The translations under genes and the position numbers were made by a program. This document shows, piece after piece, positions 9,470 through 23,001 of a stretch of 64,000 nucleotides of DNA. Below the pieces are notes generated by a model, which was given only the letters and a program-made list of their open reading frames with translations, did no database searches and was not told the DNA's origin. The DNA comes from Notolepis coatsorum (Eukaryota; Chordata; Actinopteri; Aulopiformes; Paralepididae): contig OZ020591.1 of NCBI GenBank assembly GCA_963971535.1, positions 18,338,823-18,402,822 on the forward strand, written 5' to 3'. Positions within the stretch are counted from its first letter, which is position 1. The number at the start of each line of letters is the position of its first letter.

Positions 9470-9620
9470 ATCTGCATTATTTTATCCCACTTTATGCTTT
9501 GCTCTTGCTGCTTGTTTTACACTGATTTTATGTCTTATTTCTTACTGATGTAAAGCACTTTGAACTGCAATCCCCTGTATGAAAGGTGCTATACAAATAA
9601 AGTTATTATTATTATTAGTC
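9470..9620 (+). mobile_element. L2-like LINE/SINE 3' end
   Basis: It contains GTAAAGCACTTTGAACTGCA and GTATGAAAGGTGCTATACAA, then AATAAAGTT and an ATT-repeat tail at 9604-9619. This ending is common to many fish L2-type retroposons. The 5' limit is not certain. Confidence 0.6.
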
Positions 9621-9679
9621 TTTTCAACTTTGTACCATCATTCTCTCTAATCTCAGGTCACAGACCCATTTCTGGTAGC

Positions 9680-9776
9680 TGTCTATATAGTGGAACTCTT
9701 TGAACTTCACCCACCCATCAATCTATCTTTAATATATAGTGGAACTCTTTGAATTATACCCACCAATCAATCTATC
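9680..9776 (+). repeat. Two-copy direct repeat, about 50 bp
   Basis: TATAGTGGAACTCTTTGAA and CCACCMATCAATCTATCT (M is A or C) occur twice in a row. A similar TGGTAGCTG...AGTGGAACTCTTTTGAA lies at 12010-12040 in the beta-tubulin 3' UTR, so this may be a relic of a local duplication. Confidence 0.5.
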
Positions 9777-10004
9777 TCAGGATGATGATGCTGAATTTAA
9801 TCAAATTGGGTCCTGGGCTGAAGATGGAATCCTTGGCCTATAGTTTTACACCTGAAATAATTAATCTGCATACTATAGGATTGAGGAGTATACATTGGAA
9901 TGGAGGGGGGGGGGGTGAGGGTGGTAATGGCGGGGGGGGGGGGGGGGGCATTGGGTCCTTCAAAAACAGTGAGTTGTGGAATGAGGGCGGAGCGGCTTAT
10001 TAAT

Positions 10005-10560
10005 AGTTAACCCTTTCACTACCAAAGGGTTAACCCTTTCACTGTGACAATACAGAAGGTTAGCCCTTTCACTGCCACACGACTAAGGGTTAACCCTTTC
10101 ACTACCACACTGCAGACGGTTAACCGTTTTCTGTAGTGTGGTAGTGAAAGGGTTAACCTTCTGTATTGTCACAGTGAAAGGGTTCATCTGAATGGCGGGC
10201 GAGAATGTGTCCGTGACGCCAGCGTTCCAGAGCTGCTGCCTATAGGACGATGGGTCTAACGGGCGGCCGGGCCTTCGAATGCATGGCCGCAAGGCGTTTC
10301 CACCATTCATAGTCCTGCAGCATCCGTGCATACCTCACATTTGTATGTAGATTAGTTCTGCGAGCGAATAGCAGATATTAGCCCTTTTACTGCCACACGA
10401 CAGAAGGTTAACACTTTACTATCTATCACACAACCGACGGTCACCGTAAAGTGTAAAGGGTTAACCGGCTGTCGTGTGGCAGTGAAAGGGTTAACCTGTG
10501 TATTGTCGCGCTGAAAGTGTTAACCGTTTTGGTAGCGCGGCAGTGAAAGGGTTAAAGCTC
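10005..10560. repeat. Cluster of inverted MITE units (GTTAACCCTTTCACTGCC family)
   Basis: At least six direct and inverted copies of GTTAACCCTTTCACT plus a GCCACACGACAGAAGG-like partner form nested hairpins at 10005-10190 and 10375-10560. The 10200-10370 stretch between them shows nothing else. Further copies of the same unit lie in intron 1 of the beta-tubulin gene (14852-14915). Confidence 0.7.
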
Positions 10561-10884
10561 TCTGGGCTGAATGAATAGTGGTTCAACAAAACAAAGACAC
10601 TATAGCTTGCATGTCATTACAGCGCATATGCTCATAATATCTAGGTCACACATACAGCACACGCTGTGCAATGTAAACCACACAAGGGCCTCCCCAGTTG
10701 AGCTCTGTGACTGGGTGTCAGAGAGAGGATATGTCAGTAATATGACCAGCTACCTACCTGTCTATTATCTTTCATCAGTGCTTTCAGCCGTTGTTGTCCC
10801 AGTGTGCTCTTAATTTGTCTCATACATTTTCTGTCAGCTATTGATATTAGCAAATAGGACTCCCTAAAAACTTGGTATCTCATC

Positions 10885-11300
10885 TGCAGTGGTGGAGGAA
10901 GTACCACTATTTTAAGTATTAGAATAAATACCCAGATAAAATGGTACTCCGGTAAAAGTCCTCCATTGAAAATTCTACATAAGTAAAGGTTGAGACGTTT
11001 GTGACATTGAAGTATCAAAAGTAAAAGTACATGTAATATATAATGTGTGTATTCAGTGGTCTGAAGCATTCATTCTTCATCCATCGACTTGTAAAGGTTG
11101 TGTTAAAGTGTCACATGGTCGTTATGCTGGCTGATTATTTGACTTAGCTTCAAATTTTGCCTCGTTTTCTATGCAAAGTAACTAGTGACCGATGGGTTTG
11201 GATAAATAGAAAGGACAATATTTCCTTTGACAAGTACAAAGTTCCCTAAAATGTAAATACTGAAGTAAAGCGCCTGGAAATTGTACTTAAGTACAGATGG
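10885..11300. mobile_element. Non-autonomous DNA transposon, CAGTGGTGG-type
   Basis: It begins with CAGTGGTGGAGGAAGTA and ends with TTGTACTTAAGTACAG-like sequence, as in a very common fish element family with AAGTAAAAGTAC-rich interiors. A related sequence (CAGTGGTGGAACATAG, AAGTACAAAGTTCCCTAAAA) lies in intron 3 of beta-tubulin. Borders and duplication were not settled. Confidence 0.4.
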
Positions 11301-11977
11301 GTTACTTTAGAGACCATCGCTTACTGTAAACCCACCCTACCTTAACCTCATTGGATACGGTGCATGACTGCCAAATAAAATTTTATTAGCAAACTGACAC
11401 AGGAAATAAATTCAGGTCCGCTTTAAGCTGAAAGTATAGACTGGGCGATCAGAGCTGTGTGAGGAACATGTCACCTAGTCAAAGTCACATGACCATATGG
11501 CAGACCAGAGGAATACCCATATCAGATGATCATTTCATGCAATACATTTACTTTGTTTTGGTAAATTTGCCATGATCTGGCCTTAGGGATACATTGCTAC
11601 CGAGGGCAGATCTCAAAATGTGAAGTTAATGTTCTTTACTAGTCTTGCGACTTAACACCTAACAAAGTTGTCATTTAGCAGTGGTGGATTATTTGGCCAT
11701 CAAGGGAAATAAGTGCACTAATCTGGTTCAAAAGCAAATCCCCCACGTTATGAATCATACAACTAGCACATGATTTGACATTAGGTTCCCATGGACTGGA
11801 TTCCTTTTGTGAAAAAGCACCATCTTCCACACAAGCCGAGTATATCACACTTCACTTGTCAAATTTCCTAATAAAAATCATTTGAGACCTTGCATTTCAG
11901 TCATTCGTGTCAAGAATCAGTGAATTGAAGAGCAGATAATCAATCACTAGTTTACACCAAGATTAGGCAAAAGGAAC
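11301..11977. other. Intergenic, nothing recognised
   Basis: Unique-looking AT-rich sequence between the beta-tubulin poly(A) site and the repeat at 10.9-11.3 kb. I see no coding or RNA gene in it. Confidence 0.5.
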
Positions 11978-11983
11978 TTTATT
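11978..11983 (-). terminator. tubb: beta-tubulin poly(A) signal
   Basis: AATAAA on the minus strand, about 155 bases after the tubulin stop codon, which sets a 3' UTR of about 170-190 bases. Confidence 0.7.
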
Positions 11984-12138
11984 ATTACATGTAAAAAATT
12001 ATAATAATTCTGGTAGCTGTAGTGGAACTCTTTTGAACTACTCATCAACAGACAAGAGAAGAGCCAGCAAAAAGGTGACAAAACATAAGGACAGACGATG
12101 GAAACACACAGCTTGGTAGAGGCACCATTACACCCAAT

Positions 12139-15130
<2,992 letters not shown>

Positions 15131-15220
15131 TTTGTCTGGAGGTAGAAGAACAAGTCTTATTATATCACAACAAGGAAGGGAAGACGAGTTGAGAATGCGC
15201 GAAACAGAGGAACTCCCCGT

Positions 15221-15283
15221 TTATATGTGACAACTGAACCCGCCCTCTGAAGGCCGGGCCACACGATACCGCATGGCCATTGG
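15221..15283 (-). promoter_or_regulatory. tubb: beta-tubulin core promoter: TATA and CCAAT boxes
   Basis: On the minus strand ATATAAA lies at 15227-15221 and CCAAT at 15283-15279. Transcription would be expected to begin near 15190-15200, leaving a 5' UTR of about 65 bases before ATG at 15130. The Gypsy LTR starts only 35 bases beyond the CCAAT box, so all distal promoter sequence has been pushed 5.5 kb away. Confidence 0.6.
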
Positions 15284-15317
15284 CTAATGGTCACGAAACT
15301 CGTTGATGGACACAATT

Positions 15318-15493
15318 TAGAGAATATCTAGACAGCGCCTCTATAACAGACGGTCCTGCACAGTAGCGCAGCGACCGGAACAGGAAGTTGAGACGCTACT
15401 TGTAAATACACCTGCAGTCGTCCGAGACTTATTTGTATATTGTTTTCTTCTTTATTAAACTGGATGGAACAAATGGAATATCGTTCTTATTTA
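15318..15493 (+). repeat. 5' LTR of the Gypsy element
   Basis: 176 bp, starting TAGAGAATATC and ending TTCTTATTTA, without the usual TG...CA ends. It matches the 3' LTR base for base by eye. Confidence 0.9.
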
Positions 15494-15836
15494 TATACAA
15501 ATATCTGGATGTAGTCCAACGGATATGATCAGTGGACTGTGGATCAGAGGAGGACGACAAGGTGCGCAAACAGACCGGAGAAAGTCGGATAGTCGACGGA
15601 GCCGTCGGCAAACAACACAGCACCTTGTCGACTTAAAGGACCAGGACAATTGGTCGACAAACGTCGACAATTGGTATGGATTTTTTTTTTGCTTTCATTG
15701 GATTATAGTGGACTTTTATTATTAGTTCCAACGGAAGATGCCAAAAGGGATTATTTTTTTGGAGCTACAGCTGTAGTCTGAAGTAATTTTTATACATTGG
15801 AAGCAAGCTATTAATTATTCATCCAAATAACTGACA

Positions 15837-18371
15837 ATGGTGCTTATAAATGCAGAGTGCCCTATTGAGGATTGTGACTATGTAGCTGAGCATGTAGCGG
15901 CGGCCGTGGTGGCGGCCATGTTAAGTGTACACGCCACTATACATGTCGCAGGCGCAGCCCCCTGGGCGCCAGGCGCAAATGCTAAAATGGAGAAGCTAAA
16001 GCGTCCCTCCATAGCACTGGCCGGAACGGGCGAGGCCTGGTCATACTTCGTAACCCGCTGGGGTGAGTATAAAACAGGCACCAAGCTGGTCGGGCCCGAC
16101 ATAGTTTCACAGCTACTGGAGTGCTGCGAGGAGGATCTGAGGAAGGACCTCACACGCGCGGCAGGCAGGAGCCTAGCGGGCAACGACGAGGAGGACGTCC
16201 TCGCTGCCATGAAGGCACTCGCCGTTCGCGCAGAGAACACCATGGTAGCTCGGGCAGCCCTGTCTAACATGCGGCAGGGTTATGAAGAGCCCATCCGGTC
16301 GTTCCACGCCCGCATCAAGGGGCAGGCGGACACGTGCAAGTACCAGATGAAATGCACTAGGACAGGGTGCGACCAAGTCAACGACTTCACGGAAGAGATC
16401 CTACATGACGTGATTGCCCGTGGCATTGCAGATTCGGAAATACAGCTCGACCTGCTCGGTGAGAAGAACCAGAACATGCCACTAAAGGACATGATCGAGT
16501 ATATCGAGGCTAAGGAGTCTGGAAAGCGCTCTGCATCGCGCCTGCTTGACCCTCAGAGCGCGGACACGGTCAGCAGTTTGTACAGGCGGGTGAGACAACA
16601 GGACACCCGCGCCAGAGGAGGAGCCAGGCTAGAGAAACCAAAGGCCAAGCCCGAAGGGGTATGCATCCACTGCGGCGAGGTGGGCCACGGCAAAACACCC
16701 CAGTGGCAAGCCAGACGTGCCGAGTGCCCAGCATACGGTAAAAAGTGTCGGAAGTGTGGCCGCCAGAATCACCTCGAGAGGGCCTGGACGTGTGACGAGC
16801 AGACAGCAGCATTCGTTGAGCTATGCACAATCAGCACAGATGGCGAGTTACGCACGCTTCCCCTCGCTCACCACCTGTACGATGATATGTGCGACAAGTG
16901 GATGAAGCATGCGTCCAGCCCGCAGCCATACGTCAACCTCACTCTCACCACCGAGCACGAGGATTACAAGGCTCTGGGTTTTGACCTCCTAAAACGCACC
17001 CGTGCAGTATCCCTGCCTGCTATGGCCGATACGGGATGCCAAAGCTGCCTGATCGGCATTAAAGTCGCTCAACAAATGGGCCTAAGCACAGAGGACCTCA
17101 TCCCCGTATCCATGACCATGAAAGCTGCGAACAATAAGGGAATTCGGATCCTCGGAGCTGCGGTAGTCAGATTCGCCGGCAACAGTGGTGACGCTCGAAG
17201 GTTGGAGACACGCCAAATCGCGTATGTGACGGACACCTCAGACCGCATATTTCTCTCCCGCGCAGCCTGCGTGGACCTGGGAATGATCTCCGCCCAGTTC
17301 CCAACACTCGGGGAGGTGAATCTGGCGACATCAGAAGTATGTGACTGCCCGCGGCGTGCGGAACCGCCGACCAGGCCAACCACACTCCCCATGTTGGCGA
17401 TTGAGGCTAACAGGAAGGCGTTACGGAGACACTTGTTAGAACTGTACGCTCAGAGCACATTTAACACATGCCCCCACCAGACATTACCGAAAATGACCGG
17501 CCCACCACTCCGCCTCATGCTTAATGAGGATGCGACACCGGTTGCCTGTCACACCCCCATCCCCGTGGCCCTACACTGGCAAGAGGAGGTAAAGGCAGGC
17601 CTCGACCAGGACGTCCGCCTCGGCGTGTTGGAGGAAGTACCAATCGGTACACCGGTGACGTGGTGTCATCGCATGGTGATCTGCGTGAAGAAGACAGGCA
17701 AACCGCGACGCACTGTCGACTTCCAGGCCCTGAACAAGTATGCACTCCGCGAGACCCACCACACCCAATCTCCATTCCACCAAGCGAGATGTGTGCCTAA
17801 CGGGAAACTCAAGACTGTGTTCGATGCCTGGAATGGTTACCACAGCGTCCCATTACACAAGGACGATCGCCACAAGACGACGTTCATAACCCCATGGGGC
17901 CGCTACCGGTACCTGTCGGCCCCGCAGGGGTACATGGCATCGGGGGACGGTTACTTGCGACGGTATGACGAGGTTGTCGCGGACATAGGCAACAAAACTA
18001 AGTGCATAGACGACACGCTACTATGGTCAGATACGATTGAGGAGAGCTACTTCCAGGCGATCCAGTGGCTGGACATATGCGGCCGGAATGGAATAGTCCT
18101 CAACCCGGAGAAGTTCATTTTTAGCGCACCCACGGTGGACTTCGCTGGCTTTACAATCACCATGACTGATGTGCGACCGTGCAGTCGCTACCTGGAGGCG
18201 ATACACGACTTCCCACAACCACGTAATGTCACAGACATCAGGTCGTGGTTCGGGCTGGTCAACCAGGTGGCCTACGCCTTCAGTATGGCCAAGCGTATGC
18301 AGCCATTCCGGAAGCTCCTGAAGAGTGGTCCGCGGAGTTGGAAGACATATTCCGTGAGTCAAAGGATGTGA
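15837..18371 (+). CDS. Gypsy gag, protease and reverse transcriptase region
   Basis: One long frame. Residues 1 to about 260 are gag capsid-like; a zinc-knuckle region with CIHCGEVGHG and KCRKCGRQNH lies around residues 275-310; the protease motif MADTGCQSCLIG lies near 395; reverse transcriptase spans about 570-790 with PRRTVDFQALNK, APQGYMASGDGYL and the catalytic IDDTLLWS. Fossil treatment: part of an old mobile element. Confidence 0.88.
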   Translation: MVLINAECPIEDCDYVAEHVAAAVVAAMLSVHATIHVAGAAPWAPGANAKMEKLKRPSIALAGTGEAWSYFVTRWGEYKTGTKLVGPDIVSQLLECCEEDLRKDLTRAAGRSLAGNDEEDVLAAMKALAVRAENTMVARAALSNMRQGYEEPIRSFHARIKGQADTCKYQMKCTRTGCDQVNDFTEEILHDVIARGIADSEIQLDLLGEKNQNMPLKDMIEYIEAKESGKRSASRLLDPQSADTVSSLYRRVRQQDTRARGGARLEKPKAKPEGVCIHCGEVGHGKTPQWQARRAECPAYGKKCRKCGRQNHLERAWTCDEQTAAFVELCTISTDGELRTLPLAHHLYDDMCDKWMKHASSPQPYVNLTLTTEHEDYKALGFDLLKRTRAVSLPAMADTGCQSCLIGIKVAQQMGLSTEDLIPVSMTMKAANNKGIRILGAAVVRFAGNSGDARRLETRQIAYVTDTSDRIFLSRAACVDLGMISAQFPTLGEVNLATSEVCDCPRRAEPPTRPTTLPMLAIEANRKALRRHLLELYAQSTFNTCPHQTLPKMTGPPLRLMLNEDATPVACHTPIPVALHWQEEVKAGLDQDVRLGVLEEVPIGTPVTWCHRMVICVKKTGKPRRTVDFQALNKYALRETHHTQSPFHQARCVPNGKLKTVFDAWNGYHSVPLHKDDRHKTTFITPWGRYRYLSAPQGYMASGDGYLRRYDEVVADIGNKTKCIDDTLLWSDTIEESYFQAIQWLDICGRNGIVLNPEKFIFSAPTVDFAGFTITMTDVRPCSRYLEAIHDFPQPRNVTDIRSWFGLVNQVAYAFSMAKRMQPFRKLLKSGPRSWKTYSVSQRM

Positions 18372-19189
18372 TCATCGAAGAAATTGAGCGTGGTGTCCGC
18401 ATTTTTGACAAAACCAGGCCAACATGTATCGCCACGGACTGGTCAAAGGAGGGCATTGGATTCTGGTTATTCCAGAAACATTGCCGATGTATGCCAGTCA
18501 GACCCTTCTGCTGCACTGATGGGTGGAAGATAACCCTGGTTGGCAGCAGATTCACGCATGCGGCGGAGTCCAGGTACGCGCCCATAGAGGGCGAGGCTCT
18601 TGCGGTCGCGGACGCATTGGACAAGGCACGCTACTTTGTGTTGGGATGCGAGGACTTGATTGTAGCTGTAGACCATAAGCCGCTGCTGAGACTCCTTGCA
18701 GACAGGGCGCTCGATGACATACCAAACCCACGCCTACGGAACCTCAAGGAGAAGACCTTGCGTTATCGTTTCCGCATCGTGCATGTCCCGGGCATGAGGA
18801 ACAAGGCGGCGGACGCCATGTCACGTAGGCCGGTTGGCACCACACGGCCATCACTTATGGACCTTCCAGATGACAACGCCCACCTCCCACCCAGTACGCA
18901 CACTGATGTACTGTCCTTCCTACGCCAGACCGAGCCAGGGAATGACGACGACACTGAGGAGGATGACCTGGCATGGTGTGCTGCGGGCCTTGAATCATTG
19001 CGGTCAGTGACATGGGATCGTGTCAGGGAGGCCACCAGCAGCGATGGTGAGATGCGCACCCTGGAGGAAATGCGATGGACGGCATCCCCGACTCAAAATT
19101 CGAGATGCCGACGACGATCCGTGACTTCCACCAGTACCGTGAGAACATCACATCAACTGATGGGGTGGTCTTATACAAGGACAGGGTGA
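18372..19189 (+). CDS. Gypsy RNase H region
   Basis: Shows [17 protein letters not shown], the RNase H first-aspartate motif of Gypsy elements, [20 protein letters not shown] with its glutamate, VDHKPLL, and [12 protein letters not shown] near the end of the domain. It follows directly on the reverse transcriptase region. Confidence 0.85.
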
Positions 19190-20527
19190 TTATACCACTC
19201 TCTCTCCGCAGAGAAGTGCTGAGCGCCCTACACGCTGCCCACCAGGGCGTATCGATGATGACCGCCCGCGCAGAATCCTCTGTGTTCTGGCCAGGCATGT
19301 CGGCTGACATCAGCGCCACTCGGAGGAACTGCGAGCACTGCCACCGGATGGCACCTTCACAGCCTGGAGCGCCACCAACCCCGCCGATCCCAGTTGTTTA
19401 CCCTTTTCAGGCGGTGTGTTCGGACTTCTTCATGCACAGGGGCGTGCACTACCTCGTGACGGTGGACCGGTACTCAAACTGGCCGATCATCTCGAAGGCG
19501 ACGGGGGGCGCCGCCGGCCTCATAAATCACCTACGTCGGGCCTTCGTGACGTACGGGACGCCAGAAGAGCTCACATCAGACGGGGGCCCAGAGTTCACCT
19601 CCACCGAGACCAGGTCATTTCTATACAGATGGGGCGTACACCACCGCCTCTCATCTGTGGCCTTCCCCCACGGCAACTGCCGCGCTGAGATTGGGGTAAA
19701 AACATCGTGCAGACAATGACTTGCAGTCAAGCCTTATCACTGACAACACCGGCCCAAAGGGGGAGCTTGACACGGATGCTGTGCAGAGAGCGATCCTGCA
19801 ATATCGTAACACACCTGACCCTGACACGAAAATATCTCCGGCAATGTGTGTCTTCGGCCGCCCGATACGTGACTTCATCCCGGTTGTACCTGGGAAGTAC
19901 AGACCACACGAGACCTGGCGTGAGACACTGACGGCAAGGGAGGAGGCTCTCCGCAAACGCCACATCCGCACAGCGGATGCCTGGGCAGGGCACACAAAAC
20001 GCCTCCCGCCACTCATGGTAGGGGACATGGTCCGTGTACAGAACCAGACGGGGCCCTACCCCAACAAATGGGACAGGACTGGCAGTGTTGTGGAGGTACG
20101 CCAGCATGACCAATACATGGTCAAGGTCGACGGCTCGGGCAGAGTCACACTTCGGAACAGGAGGTTCCTGCGCAGGTTCAGCCCTGTTCGCAACAACCTT
20201 CCACCTCCTCGATCAATTTACGACGACCTGGCGACCCGTGTCACCGTACCATCAGCACTCGTTGTCACACCACGTCTGCCTGACCCCAACTGCGACCTTG
20301 TGTCCCCCACATCGCCACCGGTACTCACGTTGGCGAGCCAACCCCGGCGAGGGACGCCGCCTGCTTCGCACACGGTCCTTCAGGCGTCACCACCGGCCCC
20401 TTTGGACCCGGGAGCCGATCCCCCACCGGGGCCCACTGTGTCGTCCCCTGCACCTAGGGCGGACTTACGCCGATCCACCAGGGCGACCAGAGTGCCTGCC
20501 TGGCACAGGGACTATTCCATGGGCTAG
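19190..20527 (+). CDS. Gypsy integrase region
   Basis: Contains an HHCC zinc-binding block ([10 protein letters not shown]... [13 protein letters not shown]), catalytic-core motifs with aspartates ([31 protein letters not shown]) and a C-terminal GPY-like module ([16 protein letters not shown]) followed by a proline-rich tail. The order and spacing fit a Ty3/Gypsy integrase. Confidence 0.85.
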
Positions 20528-20658
20528 TCACATAATGGACACATGATTTATAGTCACATAGCCTGGGTGTGGGTTATACAGGTATTTGTCCACGTTTGTG
20601 TGTTTGTTTATTATTATTTCTCAGCCTTTACACAGTATGTTAAAGACTCTGGGGGAGA

Positions 20659-20834
20659 TAGAGAATATCTAGACAGCGCCTCTATAACAGACGGTCCTGC
20701 ACAGTAGCGCAGCGACCGGAACAGGAAGTTGAGACGCTACTTGTAAATACACCTGCAGTCGTCCGAGACTTATTTGTATATTGTTTTCTTCTTTATTAAA
20801 CTGGATGGAACAAATGGAATATCGTTCTTATTTA
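20659..20834 (+). repeat. 3' LTR of the Gypsy element
   Basis: 176 bp, same ends as the 5' LTR, followed by the duplication CAATT at 20835-20839. Confidence 0.9.
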
Positions 20835-20839
20835 CAATT

Positions 20840-21195
20840 GTAGACCAATATATTCTTCTAATGGATAATTACCATTGGCTTTCTTGTACTGTCAATCAGA
20901 TTGATATCTAACACGTGTGATCCTCCCCACCCACCCGACATCATCATGTCCTACTTCCCCAAAGATTAGATATTATATACATACTTTAGATTATAAAACA
21001 ATGGAACTTTTTAGCATAATACAAGAATATGATTGACAAAGAAATCCCTAGCCCTTGATATATATATTTTTTTTAATTGTATATATTTAATTGTATTATT
21101 GTTTCTCTGTTATTATGTATTTTTCTATATTTTGTATATGCACCTAATCCATGGAGATATTGTGCCATGTTGTCAAAAAAGGTTCCTTTTTTATT
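20840..21195. other. AT-rich stretch after the Gypsy element, nothing recognised
   Basis: No gene or clear repeat seen. Confidence 0.5.
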
Positions 21196-21415
21196 TTTAG
21201 AGAGAACGAGGGGAGTAAAGAGAGAGAGGGGGGGAAGAGGGAGTGGGAGAGAGAGAGAGAGAGAGGGGGGAGTAGAGAGGGGAGAGAGAGAGGGAGTGGG
21301 AGAGAGAGAGAAAGAGAGAGAGGGGGAGATAGAGACAGAGAGGGGGGAGAGAGAGAAGAGAATGGAGAGAGGGAGAGAGATAGAGGGAGGGAAAGAGAGA
21401 GAAGAGAAGGGAGAG
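21196..21415 (+). repeat. GA-rich microsatellite
   Basis: Imperfect GAGAGA/GGGA tract. Open frames rich in R, E and G through it are artefacts that happen to join the LINE reading frame downstream. Confidence 0.9.
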
Positions 21416-22488
21416 CCCTTGAACTGGAGAGCCTGGACTGGTCAGAAGAGCTCAGTGGTACACTGGTTGAAGAAACATGGCTTGGTTTCAAAACCAAATT
21501 TTCAACAATACTAAACGACATGGCCCCCCTAAGAACCACCAGGGTAAAAAATCACGCTGAGCCGTGGATGCACTCCGAAATATTGGCCGCTATGAAAAAC
21601 AGAGACAAAAAATGCTCTGAGTTTCGTAAAAGTCAGTCAAAGCTTACCAAAAGCACGAGCAGTGAACTCCAAGCCCACGTGACTGAACTCAAACTGGAAA
21701 AAAACAAACTAAGAAATGACGTAAACTCCATGGTCAAAACTGCAAAAAAGAATTTCATCAATGACAAAACTGAGGAAAACAAAAACAAACCATGTGAACT
21801 TTGGAAATTACTCAATATGCTGCAGTAAAAAAACTTAAAACCAGATTTTCAAACATAAACATAAAGACGGACAACACGCTCATCACAGACAAGCTGGATG
21901 TAGCCAATTACTTAAACATTTTCTTCACAAACATAGCCACAACACTGGTAAACAAACTACCCTCCCACTTAGGGCATTTTGGGGTAGAACACATCATAGC
22001 CTCTATAATAATCTAGGGGTCCGCAAAGACGATTTCAAACTAGAAATGGTAACAACAGCTGAGGTACTCAAAAAACTGAGCGCCCTCCAACCTAACAAGG
22101 CCACTGGCCATGACAATATCCCCTCCAAATTCCTCAGAGACTCAGCAGCCGCCATCACCCCAGTCATCACACACATAATAAACCTCTCCATAAAACAGGG
22201 ACACATACCCAAAGACTTCAAAATTGCGAGAATAACACCCCTGCACAAAAAGGGCAGCAAATTAGACCCAAGCAACTACCGCCCTGTTTCTATCCTTACC
22301 TCCATCTCGAAAGTCATGGAAAAAATAGAATACGAACAGGTCGAAAAGTACCTTGCAGGAAAAAATCTAATCTACGAATTCCAATCTGGCTTCAGAACAT
22401 CCCACTCCACTGACACATGCCTTCTCTATTTGAACAGCTACATCAAACAAGAGGTGGACGCAGGCAAATACTGTGGCATGGTCATGCT
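21416..22488 (+). mobile_element. LINE family A copy 3, first segment (RT amino part)
   Basis: The longest family A copy. This segment codes for the linker before the RT (EPWMHSEILAAMKNRDKKCS) and the RT start (NKATGHDNIPSKFL, NYRPVSILTSISKVMEK, FQSGFRTSHSTDTCLLYLNS). It stops exactly at GTCATGCT (22481-22488), where hAT 2 is inserted, and goes on at 27738. It also carries breaks of its own near 21825-22015. Confidence 0.88.
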
Positions 22489-22884
22489 CAGGCACGTGCA
22501 CACATAGAGCCCAAGGGGTGCTTGAGCACCTGCCTTTTTGAGCCTCATAAAAAAAAGTGCCCTTAAAAAAAGAAAAATCGTTACGCATATAGACTGCCCT
22601 TCCAACTGAAAAATGTCAGGATAGAGAGAGAGATGCCCCATATTCCATTGCAGTTTGCACGGCCTCCTCAGCGTGCCTCTCCGCGGAAGTATATATTTTA
22701 TGCATAGCGTGGGTGGTGATGATGATGATAGAAACCGCTGTGGCCCATACAGTTGAATGCTGGTATTACACTCACTGAGGGAAACGAAGAAGTCAAGTCC
22801 GATGGGATTTGGGAATCTCAAATACAAATCGGGATTGGAATAAAAAATGCATTTATATTAAACAATACAGAATATACAGCACTT

Positions 22885-22999
22885 CTTGGGGTCTGTAGGG
22901 TAAGCACTTATTCCCTCCCCCCTGAACATTTATGGAGATGTATGGGCCTTTTAAGTCAGTGATAAAAGTGTCTTTCAAGGATAAGTGAGCGCCTGCACT
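22885..22999 (+). repeat. 115-bp direct repeat, left copy
   Basis: Nearly identical to 27463-27577 (a few mismatches): CTTGGGGTCTGTAGGGTAAG to AGTGAGCKCCTGCACT (K is G or T). The two copies flank the nested BEL/Pao element and the MITEs. Confidence 0.85.
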
Positions 23000-23001
23000 C
23001 C

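Larger units (their letters stand above)
15318..20834 (+). mobile_element. Gypsy-type LTR retrotransposon, nearly whole and young
   Basis: A Ty3/Gypsy-type element of 5.5 kb with 176-bp LTRs and a 5-bp target-site duplication CAATT on both sides (15313-15317 and 20835-20839). The parts run in the Gypsy order: gag with a CCHC knuckle, aspartic protease, reverse transcriptase, RNase H, integrase. A purine-rich tract (GGGGGAGATAGAG) precedes the 3' LTR. By eye the LTRs are identical, so insertion was recent. It looks almost whole with only a few breaks. It points away from the adjacent beta-tubulin gene. Confidence 0.93.

Noticed and set aside
21077-21828. R/E/G-rich protein start of 100-140 residues
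   Set aside because: GA microsatellite that is accidentally in frame with the LINE coding region after 21416.
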